From Chryseotalea sp. WA131a (GTDB lineage Bacteria > Bacteroidota > Bacteroidia > Cytophagales > Cyclobacteriaceae), in the NCBI GenBank assembly GCA_025370075.1, contig CP073016.1:2418001-2482000 (forward strand): a DNA stretch of 64,000 nucleotides. Reading direction: 5' to 3'. This document shows positions 27,229 to 36,327 of this stretch, in pieces (within the stretch, counting starts at the first letter, position 1; each line of letters begins with the position of its first letter). The position numbers were made by a program, and so were the translations under genes. The notes under the pieces are model-generated. The model saw only the letters and a program-made list of their open reading frames with translations, did not search any database and had not been told where the DNA came from.

Positions 27229-27981
27229 TTACGCTGCCAAAATAGCTCTTGCTTTTTCCAAATCCTCGGGCGTATCGATGCACATCGTTTCCACATCGGT
27301 GATGGCCACTTTTACCGTGAAACCATTTTCCATCCATCGTAATTGTTCAAGCGATTCTGCTTTTTCCAAGGCTGATAAGTTGAGTTTTGTGATTTCTTTC
27401 AACACATCGGAACGGTATCCGTACATGCCCACGTGTTTATAAAAGTCATACTGTTCAAGCCACTCCTTTTGCTCCACTTTGTGTAAAAACGGAATGACCG
27501 CACGGCTAAAGTAAAGTGCTTCTAAGTTTTTGTTGAACGTAACTTTTACTTCACCCATACTATAGAGTTGCTCTTCGGAATCAATCCTTTTTATAAGCGT
27601 AGCCAATTGTGTTTTACCATCCAATTGGGCGGCCAACAAATCAATTTGCGAAGCTTCAATAAAAGGTTCATCGCCTTGAATATTGATTACGTAGTCGTAC
27701 CCTTCTGCTTCCTTTTCCAATGCCTCATAGCATCGATCGGTGCCACTGGGGTGCTGCTCATCCGTCATGCAGGCATTCCCACCAAAGGAAAGCACATGAT
27801 CATAAATTGCAATATGGTCTGTTGCTACCACTACTTTTTTCAATGCTTTGGATTGTACTGCTTGTTTGAAAACACGTTCAATCATGGATTGCCCACCTAA
27901 GTCAACCAACGGTTTGCCGGGCAGTCGGCTAGAGGCAAAGCGTGCAGGAATGATTCCTATAATTCTTTTTGTGACACTCAT
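27229..27981 (-). CDS. kdsB: 3-deoxy-manno-octulosonate cytidylyltransferase
   Basis: The start is ATG 27981 (MSVTKRIIGIIPARF); an in-frame TTG lies 12 nt upstream. 250 residues. It activates Kdo as CMP-Kdo for lipid A-core synthesis. Motifs are IPARFASSRLPGKPLVDLGG (nucleotide-binding), VVVATDHIAI, EQHPSGTDRCYEAL and INIQGDEPFI. It is the last gene of a minus-strand unit WD40-nfeD-kdsB, with 19 nt from the nfeD stop. lptD, another outer-membrane lipid gene, is elsewhere in the window (36328-39099). Confidence 0.96.
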   Translation of the reverse strand: MSVTKRIIGIIPARFASSRLPGKPLVDLGGQSMIERVFKQAVQSKALKKVVVATDHIAIYDHVLSFGGNACMTDEQHPSGTDRCYEALEKEAEGYDYVINIQGDEPFIEASQIDLLAAQLDGKTQLATLIKRIDSEEQLYSMGEVKVTFNKNLEALYFSRAVIPFLHKVEQKEWLEQYDFYKHVGMYGYRSDVLKEITKLNLSALEKAESLEQLRWMENGFTVKVAITDVETMCIDTPEDLEKARAILAA

Positions 27982-28000
27982 TCTGAGTTTCAATTTTTGC

Positions 28001-29332
28001 TTAAACCCTTTTTACTCGCAGTGTAACTCCTTCCGTGCCAATAATCTCTACTTGCTCTCCCTTCTCAATGTACTCGCCACGCGTAAAGGCATCGTACACT
28101 TCCCCTTCTATTAAAATTTTTCCGCTAGGGCGAAGAACGGTATTGGCAACCCCCTTTTTGTTTAATAGCAATTGAGCGTTTGAGTTTACAGTAAACCCAT
28201 CTGCACTTTTTTGAGATTCATTCAAAGATATTTTTTTGAATGCCTTGGTCTCTACAATTTTTGCCCCTCCAAAAATGAGCAGTAACATGCCGCCTGTTAC
28301 CCCACCAACTGCCGCCACAGAAGCTTTCACGATATCCCCGAGTGGAACAAATTCAAAATTGAAAAAATCATTGTTGAGCATGATGAGCACCAATGATACC
28401 AAGGTCAAAATAATTCCGGCAATGCCAGCGATTCCAAAACCGGGGATCACAAACACTTCGGCCGCTAGTAACAATATGCCGATAAACAAGGCGATGATCT
28501 CCCAATACTCGGCCAATCCGTTGAGGTAATAAGGAACCAAATACAACACCAGTGAAGTGATAGCGGCAAACAAAGGAAAACCCACTCCCGGTGTTTGTAG
28601 TTCAAAATAGATTCCGCCCAAAATAACCAATATCAAAATGCCACTGATAAACGGATTGAGAAAGAAAGCAATGATTTTTTCGCTTGTACCTAGTTTAAAG
28701 CGATGCAATTCGTAGTTTTCAACTTTGTTGCGTTTCAGTATTTCTTCGATGGATTCTACCTTTGCTTCGCAATAACCGTTGGCAATGGCCTCTGCAGCGG
28801 TAAAAGTAATCACTTTGCCCGCTTGCTTGATGCTGTCAATCACCACACGCTCGTCTACCATCCCTTCGGCAATGCGTGGATCGCGATGATTTTCTTCGGC
28901 CGTAGAGCGCATGATCGAGCGCATGTACGATTGGTATTTATCAGGTGCAGCCGTGCCATCGCCTTCTACCACGGTGGCTGCGCCAATGCTTGCACCGGGC
29001 GACATGTAGATGCTATCGCATGCAATGGAAATCAATGCACCTGCAGAGGCCGCATCCGAGTTGATGTAGACCCACACCGGCTTTTTTGAATCCATCACCA
29101 CATCTACAATCTCTTTGGCATCCGTCAACACGCCTCCGTAGGTATCCATATCAATGATGATATAGTCGGCTTTGATTTTTTCAGCATGTTCAAATGCTAG
29201 CTTTACATAGCGAAGCATTCGCGGATCAATCTCATCTTTGATTTCCATCACCATTACCTGAGGTACTGATTTTTGTGCCCAGCTACTCACCGCTATCAAA
29301 AGCAAAAAAAGAATTAACACCAACTTTTTCAT
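28001..29332 (-). CDS. NfeD-family membrane-bound ClpP-class serine protease
   Basis: The start is set at ATG 29332, which begins a clean signal peptide (MKKLVLILFLLLIAVSSWAQ); a TTG 33 nt upstream is less likely. 443 residues. The N-terminal ClpP-like protease domain contains ADYIIIDMDTYGG, YINSDAASAGALISIACDSI (Ser nucleophile in the second segment) and MSPGASIGAATVV. It is followed by four or so membrane segments and a C-terminal OB-fold NfeD domain ending RVKRV. Long NfeD proteins usually work with a stomatin/flotillin-like partner; none is seen nearby. Between the WD40 gene and kdsB in one operon. Confidence 0.92.
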   Translation of the reverse strand: MKKLVLILFLLLIAVSSWAQKSVPQVMVMEIKDEIDPRMLRYVKLAFEHAEKIKADYIIIDMDTYGGVLTDAKEIVDVVMDSKKPVWVYINSDAASAGALISIACDSIYMSPGASIGAATVVEGDGTAAPDKYQSYMRSIMRSTAEENHRDPRIAEGMVDERVVIDSIKQAGKVITFTAAEAIANGYCEAKVESIEEILKRNKVENYELHRFKLGTSEKIIAFFLNPFISGILILVILGGIYFELQTPGVGFPLFAAITSLVLYLVPYYLNGLAEYWEIIALFIGILLLAAEVFVIPGFGIAGIAGIILTLVSLVLIMLNNDFFNFEFVPLGDIVKASVAAVGGVTGGMLLLIFGGAKIVETKAFKKISLNESQKSADGFTVNSNAQLLLNKKGVANTVLRPSGKILIEGEVYDAFTRGEYIEKGEQVEIIGTEGVTLRVKRV

Positions 29333-29371
29333 ATCACTTATTTCTACAAAAATACTATACTTCAATCAATA

Positions 29372-30283
29372 TCAGCGTTGCAAACCTTCTATCTCCCAAA
29401 CCGAAATACTTCGGTCATCACTAGCGCTAATGAGTTGATTGTTAAAAGAAGACCACCAAAGCTTGTTTACAGAGGTGCCGTGCCCGGCATGGCGCGCCTT
29501 ATCGATCACTTTGAGCAATTGCATTTTTTCAGTATCCCAAATTTTAATCGACTTGTCCATGCTGGCGGTGGCAAAGTATTTTCCGTTTGGACTCAGAGCA
29601 ATATCGTTGATGGCAAACAAATGGGCCGCTACCTCTAGTTCAAAGTCATACGTTTGGTCATTCCATTTTTTGAGCCTTGCATCGCGCGAGGCGCTTAGTA
29701 ATCCACACGTGGGCAAATACTGCAAGGCAAATACCGAATTGAGGTGAGCCGCTACAGTATGTTTGAGTTGATAGGTGTTTGCCTCAAAAACCCGAATGAT
29801 ATGATCACTATAGCCAACGGCTATTTCATGGCTGTGCGGATGGATGGCCATGACACGAGCGCTTTTTTCAGATACTTTAATTTTTGTTTTGATCGTTAAG
29901 GATAGAAGATCTACCACGATCAGTGTACCATCACCGGTGGCCACCCACAAATCATTACCAAATGATTTGATATCAAAAATAGCAGCCGTGGTAAGTTGCA
30001 AAGAAGAAACTTCTTTCTTGGTTTGCCAATCGAGCAGATGAATGCCCTCGTAATTATGGCCTGCTACCAATAAATTACTTTTCAATAAATGAAGCGCGTA
30101 GATGGAATTGTTTAACCGCGCGATGAGTTCGCCCTCTTCGGGCTTATTCAAATCCCACAACACAATCAAGCCATCACCAGCCCCACTAAAAAACCGAGAG
30201 GCGTTTGGGGTGGGCTCCAAAGTATACACTGCATCGCGATGCCCCGAAAGAGTATGTATTTTTTTTACTTGAATGGGTGACAT
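29372..30283 (-). CDS. WD40-repeat beta-propeller protein
   Basis: 303 residues from ATG 30283 (a TTG sits directly before it). Seven WD-type blades can be counted, with GH-type starts and W-D or related ends: SGHRDAVYTLEP...LIVLWDLNK, and later LLSASRDARLKKWND, FATASMDKSIKIWDT and LISASDDRSISVWEI. No signal peptide, so cytoplasmic. Such propellers are binding platforms; the partner is unknown. First gene of the unit with nfeD (39 nt) and kdsB. The upstream 78 nt are shared with the divergent phosphopantetheinyl transferase gene. Confidence 0.88.
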   Translation of the reverse strand: MSPIQVKKIHTLSGHRDAVYTLEPTPNASRFFSGAGDGLIVLWDLNKPEEGELIARLNNSIYALHLLKSNLLVAGHNYEGIHLLDWQTKKEVSSLQLTTAAIFDIKSFGNDLWVATGDGTLIVVDLLSLTIKTKIKVSEKSARVMAIHPHSHEIAVGYSDHIIRVFEANTYQLKHTVAAHLNSVFALQYLPTCGLLSASRDARLKKWNDQTYDFELEVAAHLFAINDIALSPNGKYFATASMDKSIKIWDTEKMQLLKVIDKARHAGHGTSVNKLWWSSFNNQLISASDDRSISVWEIEGLQR

Positions 30284-30294
30284 CAATAATTGCG

Positions 30295-30302
30295 TAATTT
30301 TG
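30295..30302 (+). promoter_or_regulatory. Possible -7 promoter box for the phosphopantetheinyl transferase gene
   Basis: TAATTTTG fits TAnnTTTG, with a TTG at 30269-30271 (23-nt spacer, slightly long). It lies in the 78-nt divergent gap, 60 nt before the start at 30362. Confidence 0.35.
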
Positions 30303-30361
30303 GTGATCGTTTGGGCATCCGCGCAAGCAGCAAAAATGTATGTTTAAACCCACCCAATCAA

Positions 30362-30982
30362 ATGCCACTGCGAAAAACTGAATTGGACAAAGAGAAGGGC
30401 GGATGGGCTGTATGGGAGATTGATGAAATGGAGGCTAATTTGGCCTTTCAAGCCCAGGAGCAGTGCCCCGATGAGATAGTGCACGAATCAAAACGATTGG
30501 AATGGTTGGCCGGTCGAATAACAATCAAATGGCTGGTAGAAAAAATGGGGATGGATTATTCGGGCATTCGCAAAGATGAATTTGGGAAGCCTTACTTGAA
30601 AGATTTGCCTCTTTCGATTTCGCTCAGTCATTCCTACCCGTTTGTGGCGGCTCAAATTTCTTCTGCGGAAGAAGTGGGTATTGATTTGGAGCAGCCCAAA
30701 GAGAAATTGTTGCGGATAGCCAAGAGGATATTGGCAGAAAGTGAATTAGTGGATGCCGCGGAAAGCATCATCAAACATTGCGTGTATTGGTGTGCCAAAG
30801 AAGCGCTCTATAAAATTGATGGAAAAAAAGGCTTGCATTTTGCTAATCAGCTTAATGTGGAAGCATTTACACTTCTGCCGCGAGGAGATTTAACGGGAAT
30901 CATTACCCGAAATGAAAAACGAATGATACCTTTAAGCTATCAACTCGAAAAAGAATTTGTGGTTGTTTACCGAAAACTATAG
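30362..30982 (+). CDS. 4'-phosphopantetheinyl transferase superfamily protein
   Basis: The start at ATG 30362 (MPLRKTELDKEKGGW) is preferred to a TTG-like start at 30290. 206 residues. It transfers 4'-phosphopantetheine from CoA to carrier proteins. The metal-binding GIDLEQ and the WCAKEALYK motif (about residues 143-151) are present, as is SLSHSYPFVAAQIS; this is the Sfp-like two-half arrangement. The target carrier protein is unknown; no polyketide or peptide synthetase genes are nearby. It overlaps no neighbour and is followed 4 nt later by the thioredoxin-like gene. Confidence 0.88.
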   Translation: MPLRKTELDKEKGGWAVWEIDEMEANLAFQAQEQCPDEIVHESKRLEWLAGRITIKWLVEKMGMDYSGIRKDEFGKPYLKDLPLSISLSHSYPFVAAQISSAEEVGIDLEQPKEKLLRIAKRILAESELVDAAESIIKHCVYWCAKEALYKIDGKKGLHFANQLNVEAFTLLPRGDLTGIITRNEKRMIPLSYQLEKEFVVVYRKL

Positions 30983-30986
30983 AACA

Positions 30987-31547
30987 ATGAAAATTATCAC
31001 GATTATTCTCTTCTGCTTTGTTTCCGTTTTTTTGAATGCTCAAACGATTGGTGATTTTTCGCTCACCAATGCCTACACGGGAGAAACAGTTTCACTTAGT
31101 CAATACAATTCCTCTTCTGCCATTGTGTTGGTTTTCACTAGCAACGAGTGCCCGTTCGATAACTACTACAAATCAAGACTGAAGGAAATGGTAACAGCCT
31201 ACCAAGGCAAAGTACAGTTTCTGTTAATCAATTCGAATACAGATGCCCAAGAGTCATCCGAAAAAATGGCCATTCATAATACAGATTTAGGAATTCCGTA
31301 TTTGGCTGATAAAGAACAAAAAGCAATGGAGTCGGTAGGCGCACGCAAATCGCCAGAAGTTTTTTTGCTTAAACCAGAAAGCGGAAAATATTCCGTTCAA
31401 TACAGTGGCGCGATCGATGACAACCCACAAGTGGCCACGGATGTAAAACAATTTTACCTCAAGGAAGCTATTGAAAAATTATTGAACGGAGCCAAAATTG
31501 AAGTGATGAACAACCGTGCGGTAGGGTGTACGATTCGGAAAAAATAA
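30987..31547 (+). CDS. Exported thioredoxin-like protein
   Basis: The start is ATG 30987, which opens a signal peptide (MKIITIILFCFVSVFLNAQ); an earlier frame start overlaps the preceding gene. 186 residues. The redox site is SNECPFDNYY, a single-Cys peroxiredoxin/redoxin-like motif instead of CxxC; a second Cys occurs only near the end (VGCTIRKK). The remaining pattern (VQFLLINSNTDAQES, GIPYLADKEQKAMESVGARKSPEVFLL) fits the redoxin branch of the thioredoxin superfamily. The substrate is unknown. Located in the periplasm. Confidence 0.8.
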   Translation: MKIITIILFCFVSVFLNAQTIGDFSLTNAYTGETVSLSQYNSSSAIVLVFTSNECPFDNYYKSRLKEMVTAYQGKVQFLLINSNTDAQESSEKMAIHNTDLGIPYLADKEQKAMESVGARKSPEVFLLKPESGKYSVQYSGAIDDNPQVATDVKQFYLKEAIEKLLNGAKIEVMNNRAVGCTIRKK

Positions 31548-31561
31548 TGTTTCCTCTTCCT

Positions 31562-32413
31562 CTATACACCCAAATCTCCCCCTTCCGAAATTTCAATCAA
31601 TAACAACTTCACTTCCTCCGCTTTGGCATGCTCGCCCATTTTTTCGAACGACATCACTAAATTCCGTAGCGCTCTTCTGACAATCTCCACCGAATCGCAC
31701 GCCTCAAAAAAAGATTTTTGTGGAACGAGGTGTAGTTCGTTGATATAATTTTCAATGTCTTGCTTACTGAAGATCAAGCCACGATTAAAAGCATTGATAT
31801 AAAATTGATGGTTGTCATCTTTGTAGGTAAGGATAAACAAGTTGGGTAAGTTGACACCTCTTACAGGCAATTTTAATTTCTGCGCCACCAACAGATAAAT
31901 CACGCAAAGCGTAATCGGGTTTCCTTTTCGGGATTCCAACACCACATTGATCATCGAATTTCCCGGAGAGTGAAAATTTTTTGTGTTCGCCCCAAATTTT
32001 AGTTTATTGAACAACACACTGTTGATCACTTTTATTTGATCGAACGCATACAAATCGGGTCGAAATTCAAGCCAAGTATCGTAGTAGATTTGTTCCAACT
32101 CTTGGCGCAATTTTTCCAGTTCCAAATCTGGATATTGAAAAGTGGCAATAATCCACATACCTGTGAGCAAATCGTGATCTTTACTGACATACCAATCTCG
32201 CAACCGCTCTTTGAGCAATTCATATTGCAGGGTGTGAATCAATTCTTCAATTCTGCCTTGCACAGCGGGGTTGAGGTTGCTCTCCCATTCTTGCTCTAAA
32301 AAAGGAATGGCTTGCTTGCCCAACGACAATATCTTTTCTTCTACATGACTACTGATCTGTTTATCCTCGTCATCCAGCAATGAAACCAACGCTTTTAATT
32401 CACTCTCTTGCAT
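31562..32413 (-). CDS. SirB1/transglutaminase-like protein
   Basis: 283 residues. The N-terminal part is helical (HEAT-like: LVSLLDDEDKQISSHVEEKIL). The core shows FHSPGNSMINVVLESRKGNPITLCVIYLLVAQKLKLPVRGVNLPNLF, the pattern of SirB1-type transglutaminase-like folds, in which the Cys of TLCVIY stands at the position of the nucleophile. SirB1 relatives are poorly characterised and may lack activity. Cytoplasmic, no signal peptide. Its upstream flank is an octamer palindrome shared with the acyl-CoA carboxylase gene. Confidence 0.75.
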   Translation of the reverse strand: MQESELKALVSLLDDEDKQISSHVEEKILSLGKQAIPFLEQEWESNLNPAVQGRIEELIHTLQYELLKERLRDWYVSKDHDLLTGMWIIATFQYPDLELEKLRQELEQIYYDTWLEFRPDLYAFDQIKVINSVLFNKLKFGANTKNFHSPGNSMINVVLESRKGNPITLCVIYLLVAQKLKLPVRGVNLPNLFILTYKDDNHQFYINAFNRGLIFSKQDIENYINELHLVPQKSFFEACDSVEIVRRALRNLVMSFEKMGEHAKAEEVKLLLIEISEGGDLGV

Positions 32414-32420
32414 CTACCTA

Positions 32421-32568
32421 ATTTGAAGATTTGAAAATTCGGCAATTTGAAAATGACCGTCATCATAAAAATATGGTATTTACTAAATCATTCACTATCA
32501 CAAATTAAAAAAAGGCCATCACACAAAAACATTTTCAAATTTTCAAATCGGCTCATTTTCAAATTGAT
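32421..32568. repeat. Octamer-word palindromic element with long A/T spacer
   Basis: The left arm (32421-32460) is five 8-nt words: ATTTGAAG, ATTTGAAA, ATTCGGCA, ATTTGAAA, ATGACCGT. The right arm (32531-32568), read on the minus strand, contains ATTTGAAA, ATGAGCCG, ATTTGAAA, ATTTGAAA, ATG. The spacer (32461-32530) is A/T-rich. The words are the same as at 2745-2828, but their order is different. The element fills the gap between two minus-strand genes. Confidence 0.75.
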
Positions 32569-34194
<1,626 letters not shown>

Positions 34195-34199
34195 GAGGA

Positions 34200-34241
34200 G
34201 ATTTAAGATGTGAGATTTTAGACTTATGTCTAATGTTATTC
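34200..34241. repeat. Heptamer-word element (GATTTTA type), mostly one arm
   Basis: Consecutive 7-nt words GATTTAA, GATGTGA, GATTTTA, GACTTAT (34200-34227) are followed by GTCTAAT, a partial inverse. The second arm is weak compared with the other loci, so this may be a decayed or truncated element. Confidence 0.5.
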
Positions 34242-34307
34242 GTTTTTTAGAACTTCATTACTAAAAATTAAAAGTAGGTTGTGCAAAACTTGCCTTCTGC
34301 TGCCAAT

Positions 34308-34348
34308 GCTGACGATCAATGTCAGCATCCTGACCCAAGGCGTCAGGA
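34308..34348. repeat. Two small adjacent hairpins, GCTGAC and TCCTGAC types
   Basis: GCTGAC (34308-34313) pairs with GTCAGC (34321-34326), and TCCTGAC (34328-34334) with GTCAGGA (34342-34348). The second shares AGGCGTC with the hairpin at 8014-8046. They lie in the gap between the MlaD gene and the carboxylase gene, both on the minus strand. Confidence 0.5.
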
Positions 34349-34366
34349 CTACCTCCTTTTAACCAC

Positions 34367-35335
34367 CTACTTCTTAAGGGCCTTCTTCAATTCTTCTTCT
34401 TTTCTGCGGTCGCGATCGATTTTCTTTTTGCTTTTACCCAAAGGCGCCAGAAAATGTTTGGGGTTGGTGTTGAGATGTACGGCCAAGCTATCAAGGGTTT
34501 TCAAAAGCTTATTGAGATTTACATAGAGCGTGTCTTCAGTCATCAACTTGCTCATGGTGTTATCCCCTTTGTTTAATCGCGCCAAGGTTTGATTAAGGTT
34601 TACAATAGCTTGCTGTGTTTTGGTCAGGGTCTGGTTCAACTTTAGTGTCTTGAGCGAATCGGACAATGTTTTAAAGTTGTTTAGAGTAGGCCTAAGGTCG
34701 GTGAGCGTGCCATCTAAATTTTCGGCCACTTTTTTAAAAGTGCTTGAAAGTTCAATAATCTTCCCATCTGCCGTCACTAATGTTTTGTTCAACAAATCGG
34801 GTGTCGCTTGAAGTTTATTAAAGATTACTTCGAGTTGCTGCGAGTTTTTGAGTAAGTTATCCACAATTACATTGAATTTGCGCAAAGTAGTTTGCAAGTC
34901 GGTGGCTACGGGCGTAGCTGTTTCTGACAATACATCAAACATACCTTTGGCCACTTCGCTTTTAAGCGTGTCTCCAGGCTTCAAAAATTCTTTAGACGAA
35001 GTTAGTTTCAACAAGATTGTTTTACCACCCAGTAATTCACTGTTTAAAATAGCTACAGTGCTTTTAGGCAGTTTGATGGTGGACTCAATATCAAATTCAA
35101 CGAGCACTTGATGGTTACGCTCTTGCATGATCTGAATATTGCTCACGCGCCCAACAGGAAAGCCATTCACCAAAACAGGATTTGAGATGGCTAGTTGATT
35201 GCTATTTTCATACACCGCATAATACTTTTTGGTGGTTGAAAAAAAATCGATCCCCTTCAAATAGTTAAAACCAAAATAAAGCGCAGCAATTGCAATCGCT
35301 ATCACCAACCCAACCTTAAATTCTTTTGTATTCAC
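34367..35335 (-). CDS. MlaD/MCE-family protein
   Basis: 322 residues. Start taken as GTG 35335 (MNTKEFKVGLVIAIAIA). One N-terminal transmembrane segment leads into the MCE domain: NSNQLAISNPVLVNGFPVGRVSNIQI and then LPKSTVAILNSELLGGKTILLKL. The C-terminal half is predicted helical with repeated NL/LTK leucine heptads (coiled-coil-like), ending in a basic tail. MCE proteins with an ABC permease and ATPase move lipids between membranes; those partners are not in the window. It starts 5 nt after the amidase stop and is likely in the same transcript. Confidence 0.9.
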   Translation of the reverse strand: MNTKEFKVGLVIAIAIAALYFGFNYLKGIDFFSTTKKYYAVYENSNQLAISNPVLVNGFPVGRVSNIQIMQERNHQVLVEFDIESTIKLPKSTVAILNSELLGGKTILLKLTSSKEFLKPGDTLKSEVAKGMFDVLSETATPVATDLQTTLRKFNVIVDNLLKNSQQLEVIFNKLQATPDLLNKTLVTADGKIIELSSTFKKVAENLDGTLTDLRPTLNNFKTLSDSLKTLKLNQTLTKTQQAIVNLNQTLARLNKGDNTMSKLMTEDTLYVNLNKLLKTLDSLAVHLNTNPKHFLAPLGKSKKKIDRDRRKEEELKKALKK

Positions 35336-35340
35336 GAGTA

Positions 35341-36123
35341 TTAGTTTATCGATTCAATCTCAGTTTTATATTCTTTAAATGCCCGATAGATTCCGGAGGC
35401 AATCAACTCTTGGCCTTCGTCTGATGCTAAAAAGCCTTCTTCTTTTGAGTTGGAAAGAAATCCTGTTTCAATCAATACGCTGGGCATAGATGTTCGCCAC
35501 AATACCAAAAAACCCGCTTGCTTCACCCCGCGGCTGTAGCGCCCCGCTTTGGTTTTAAACTGTTGTTCCAATTTCTGTGCAAACTTCAAACTGCTTTCGT
35601 GGTAAACACTTTGACTTAAGGTAAACAAAATATACGATTCAGGGCTTTTCGGGTCAAAACCTTCGTAGCGCTGTTCATAATTTTCATCCATCATTATCAC
35701 TGAGTTTTCGCGCTTGGCCACTTCAAAATTACCTTTGTCTTTGTGCAAGCCCATCACATAGGTTTCGGTGCCATAAGCGGGTGCACCGGGCAGCGAGTTG
35801 GCATGGATGCAAATAAATAACTGTGCCTTACTTTTGTTAGCCATCTCCGCACGCTCATCTAACGCCACATACCGATCATCCTTTCGGGTATAAATTACTT
35901 TTACGCTCGGAAAATTCTTTTCGATATAGTTGCCCAGCTTAAGGGAAATTTTTAAGGCAATATCTTTCTCTTTTGTTTTCTTGCCCGATGTGCCAGGGTC
36001 TCGGCCACCATGCCCAGGGTCAATCACAATAGTTTCTAACTTAAACTCAGGCGGCCTAACATATGCCGAAGAGTTTAGCAAGGTTATTGCTATCAAGAAA
36101 AGCTTTATTCGGATATTGGCCAC
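35341..36123 (-). CDS. N-acetylmuramoyl-L-alanine amidase
   Basis: 260 residues; start is GTG 36123. A short hydrophobic leader precedes the amidase_3 domain, marked by ETIVIDPGHGGRDPGTSG (zinc His), DERAEMANKSKAQLFICIHANSL (zinc His in the second half) and SVLIETGFLSNSKEEGFL (catalytic Glu). It hydrolyses the bond between muramic acid and L-alanine in peptidoglycan, acting in the periplasm. Paired with the MlaD gene 5 nt downstream; divergent from lptD. Confidence 0.93.
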   Translation of the reverse strand: MANIRIKLFLIAITLLNSSAYVRPPEFKLETIVIDPGHGGRDPGTSGKKTKEKDIALKISLKLGNYIEKNFPSVKVIYTRKDDRYVALDERAEMANKSKAQLFICIHANSLPGAPAYGTETYVMGLHKDKGNFEVAKRENSVIMMDENYEQRYEGFDPKSPESYILFTLSQSVYHESSLKFAQKLEQQFKTKAGRYSRGVKQAGFLVLWRTSMPSVLIETGFLSNSKEEGFLASDEGQELIASGIYRAFKEYKTEIESIN

Positions 36124-36233
36124 GATACGGAGGTCAGTGCGATTGTATTAAGTTTGTGTAAAGTTGTGAATTTTTCGCTAAAAGCTAAACTATTCGATAT
36201 TATTAGGCGGCACCCCCCCTATGCGCCATCCAT

Positions 36234-36320
36234 TCCCGAAAGCGGATTCGGGAGGCTTTTCACTTTTACTCCTCGCAACCAGCGCACAAATCTTTGTGGG
36301 CTATCCCGCGAAACGGGGGA
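36234..36320. repeat. Hairpin-rich element at the 5' end of the lptD frame
   Basis: TCCCGAA-N6-TTCGGGA (36234-36253) and CCCG-N5-CGGG (36305-36317) are hairpins inside a GC-richer stretch that starts near the C-run (36213-36219). The sequence is in frame with lptD but lies before its signal peptide. It looks like an inserted intergenic repeat more than coding sequence; this is inference from composition. Confidence 0.35.
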
Positions 36321-36327
36321 CAATCCC

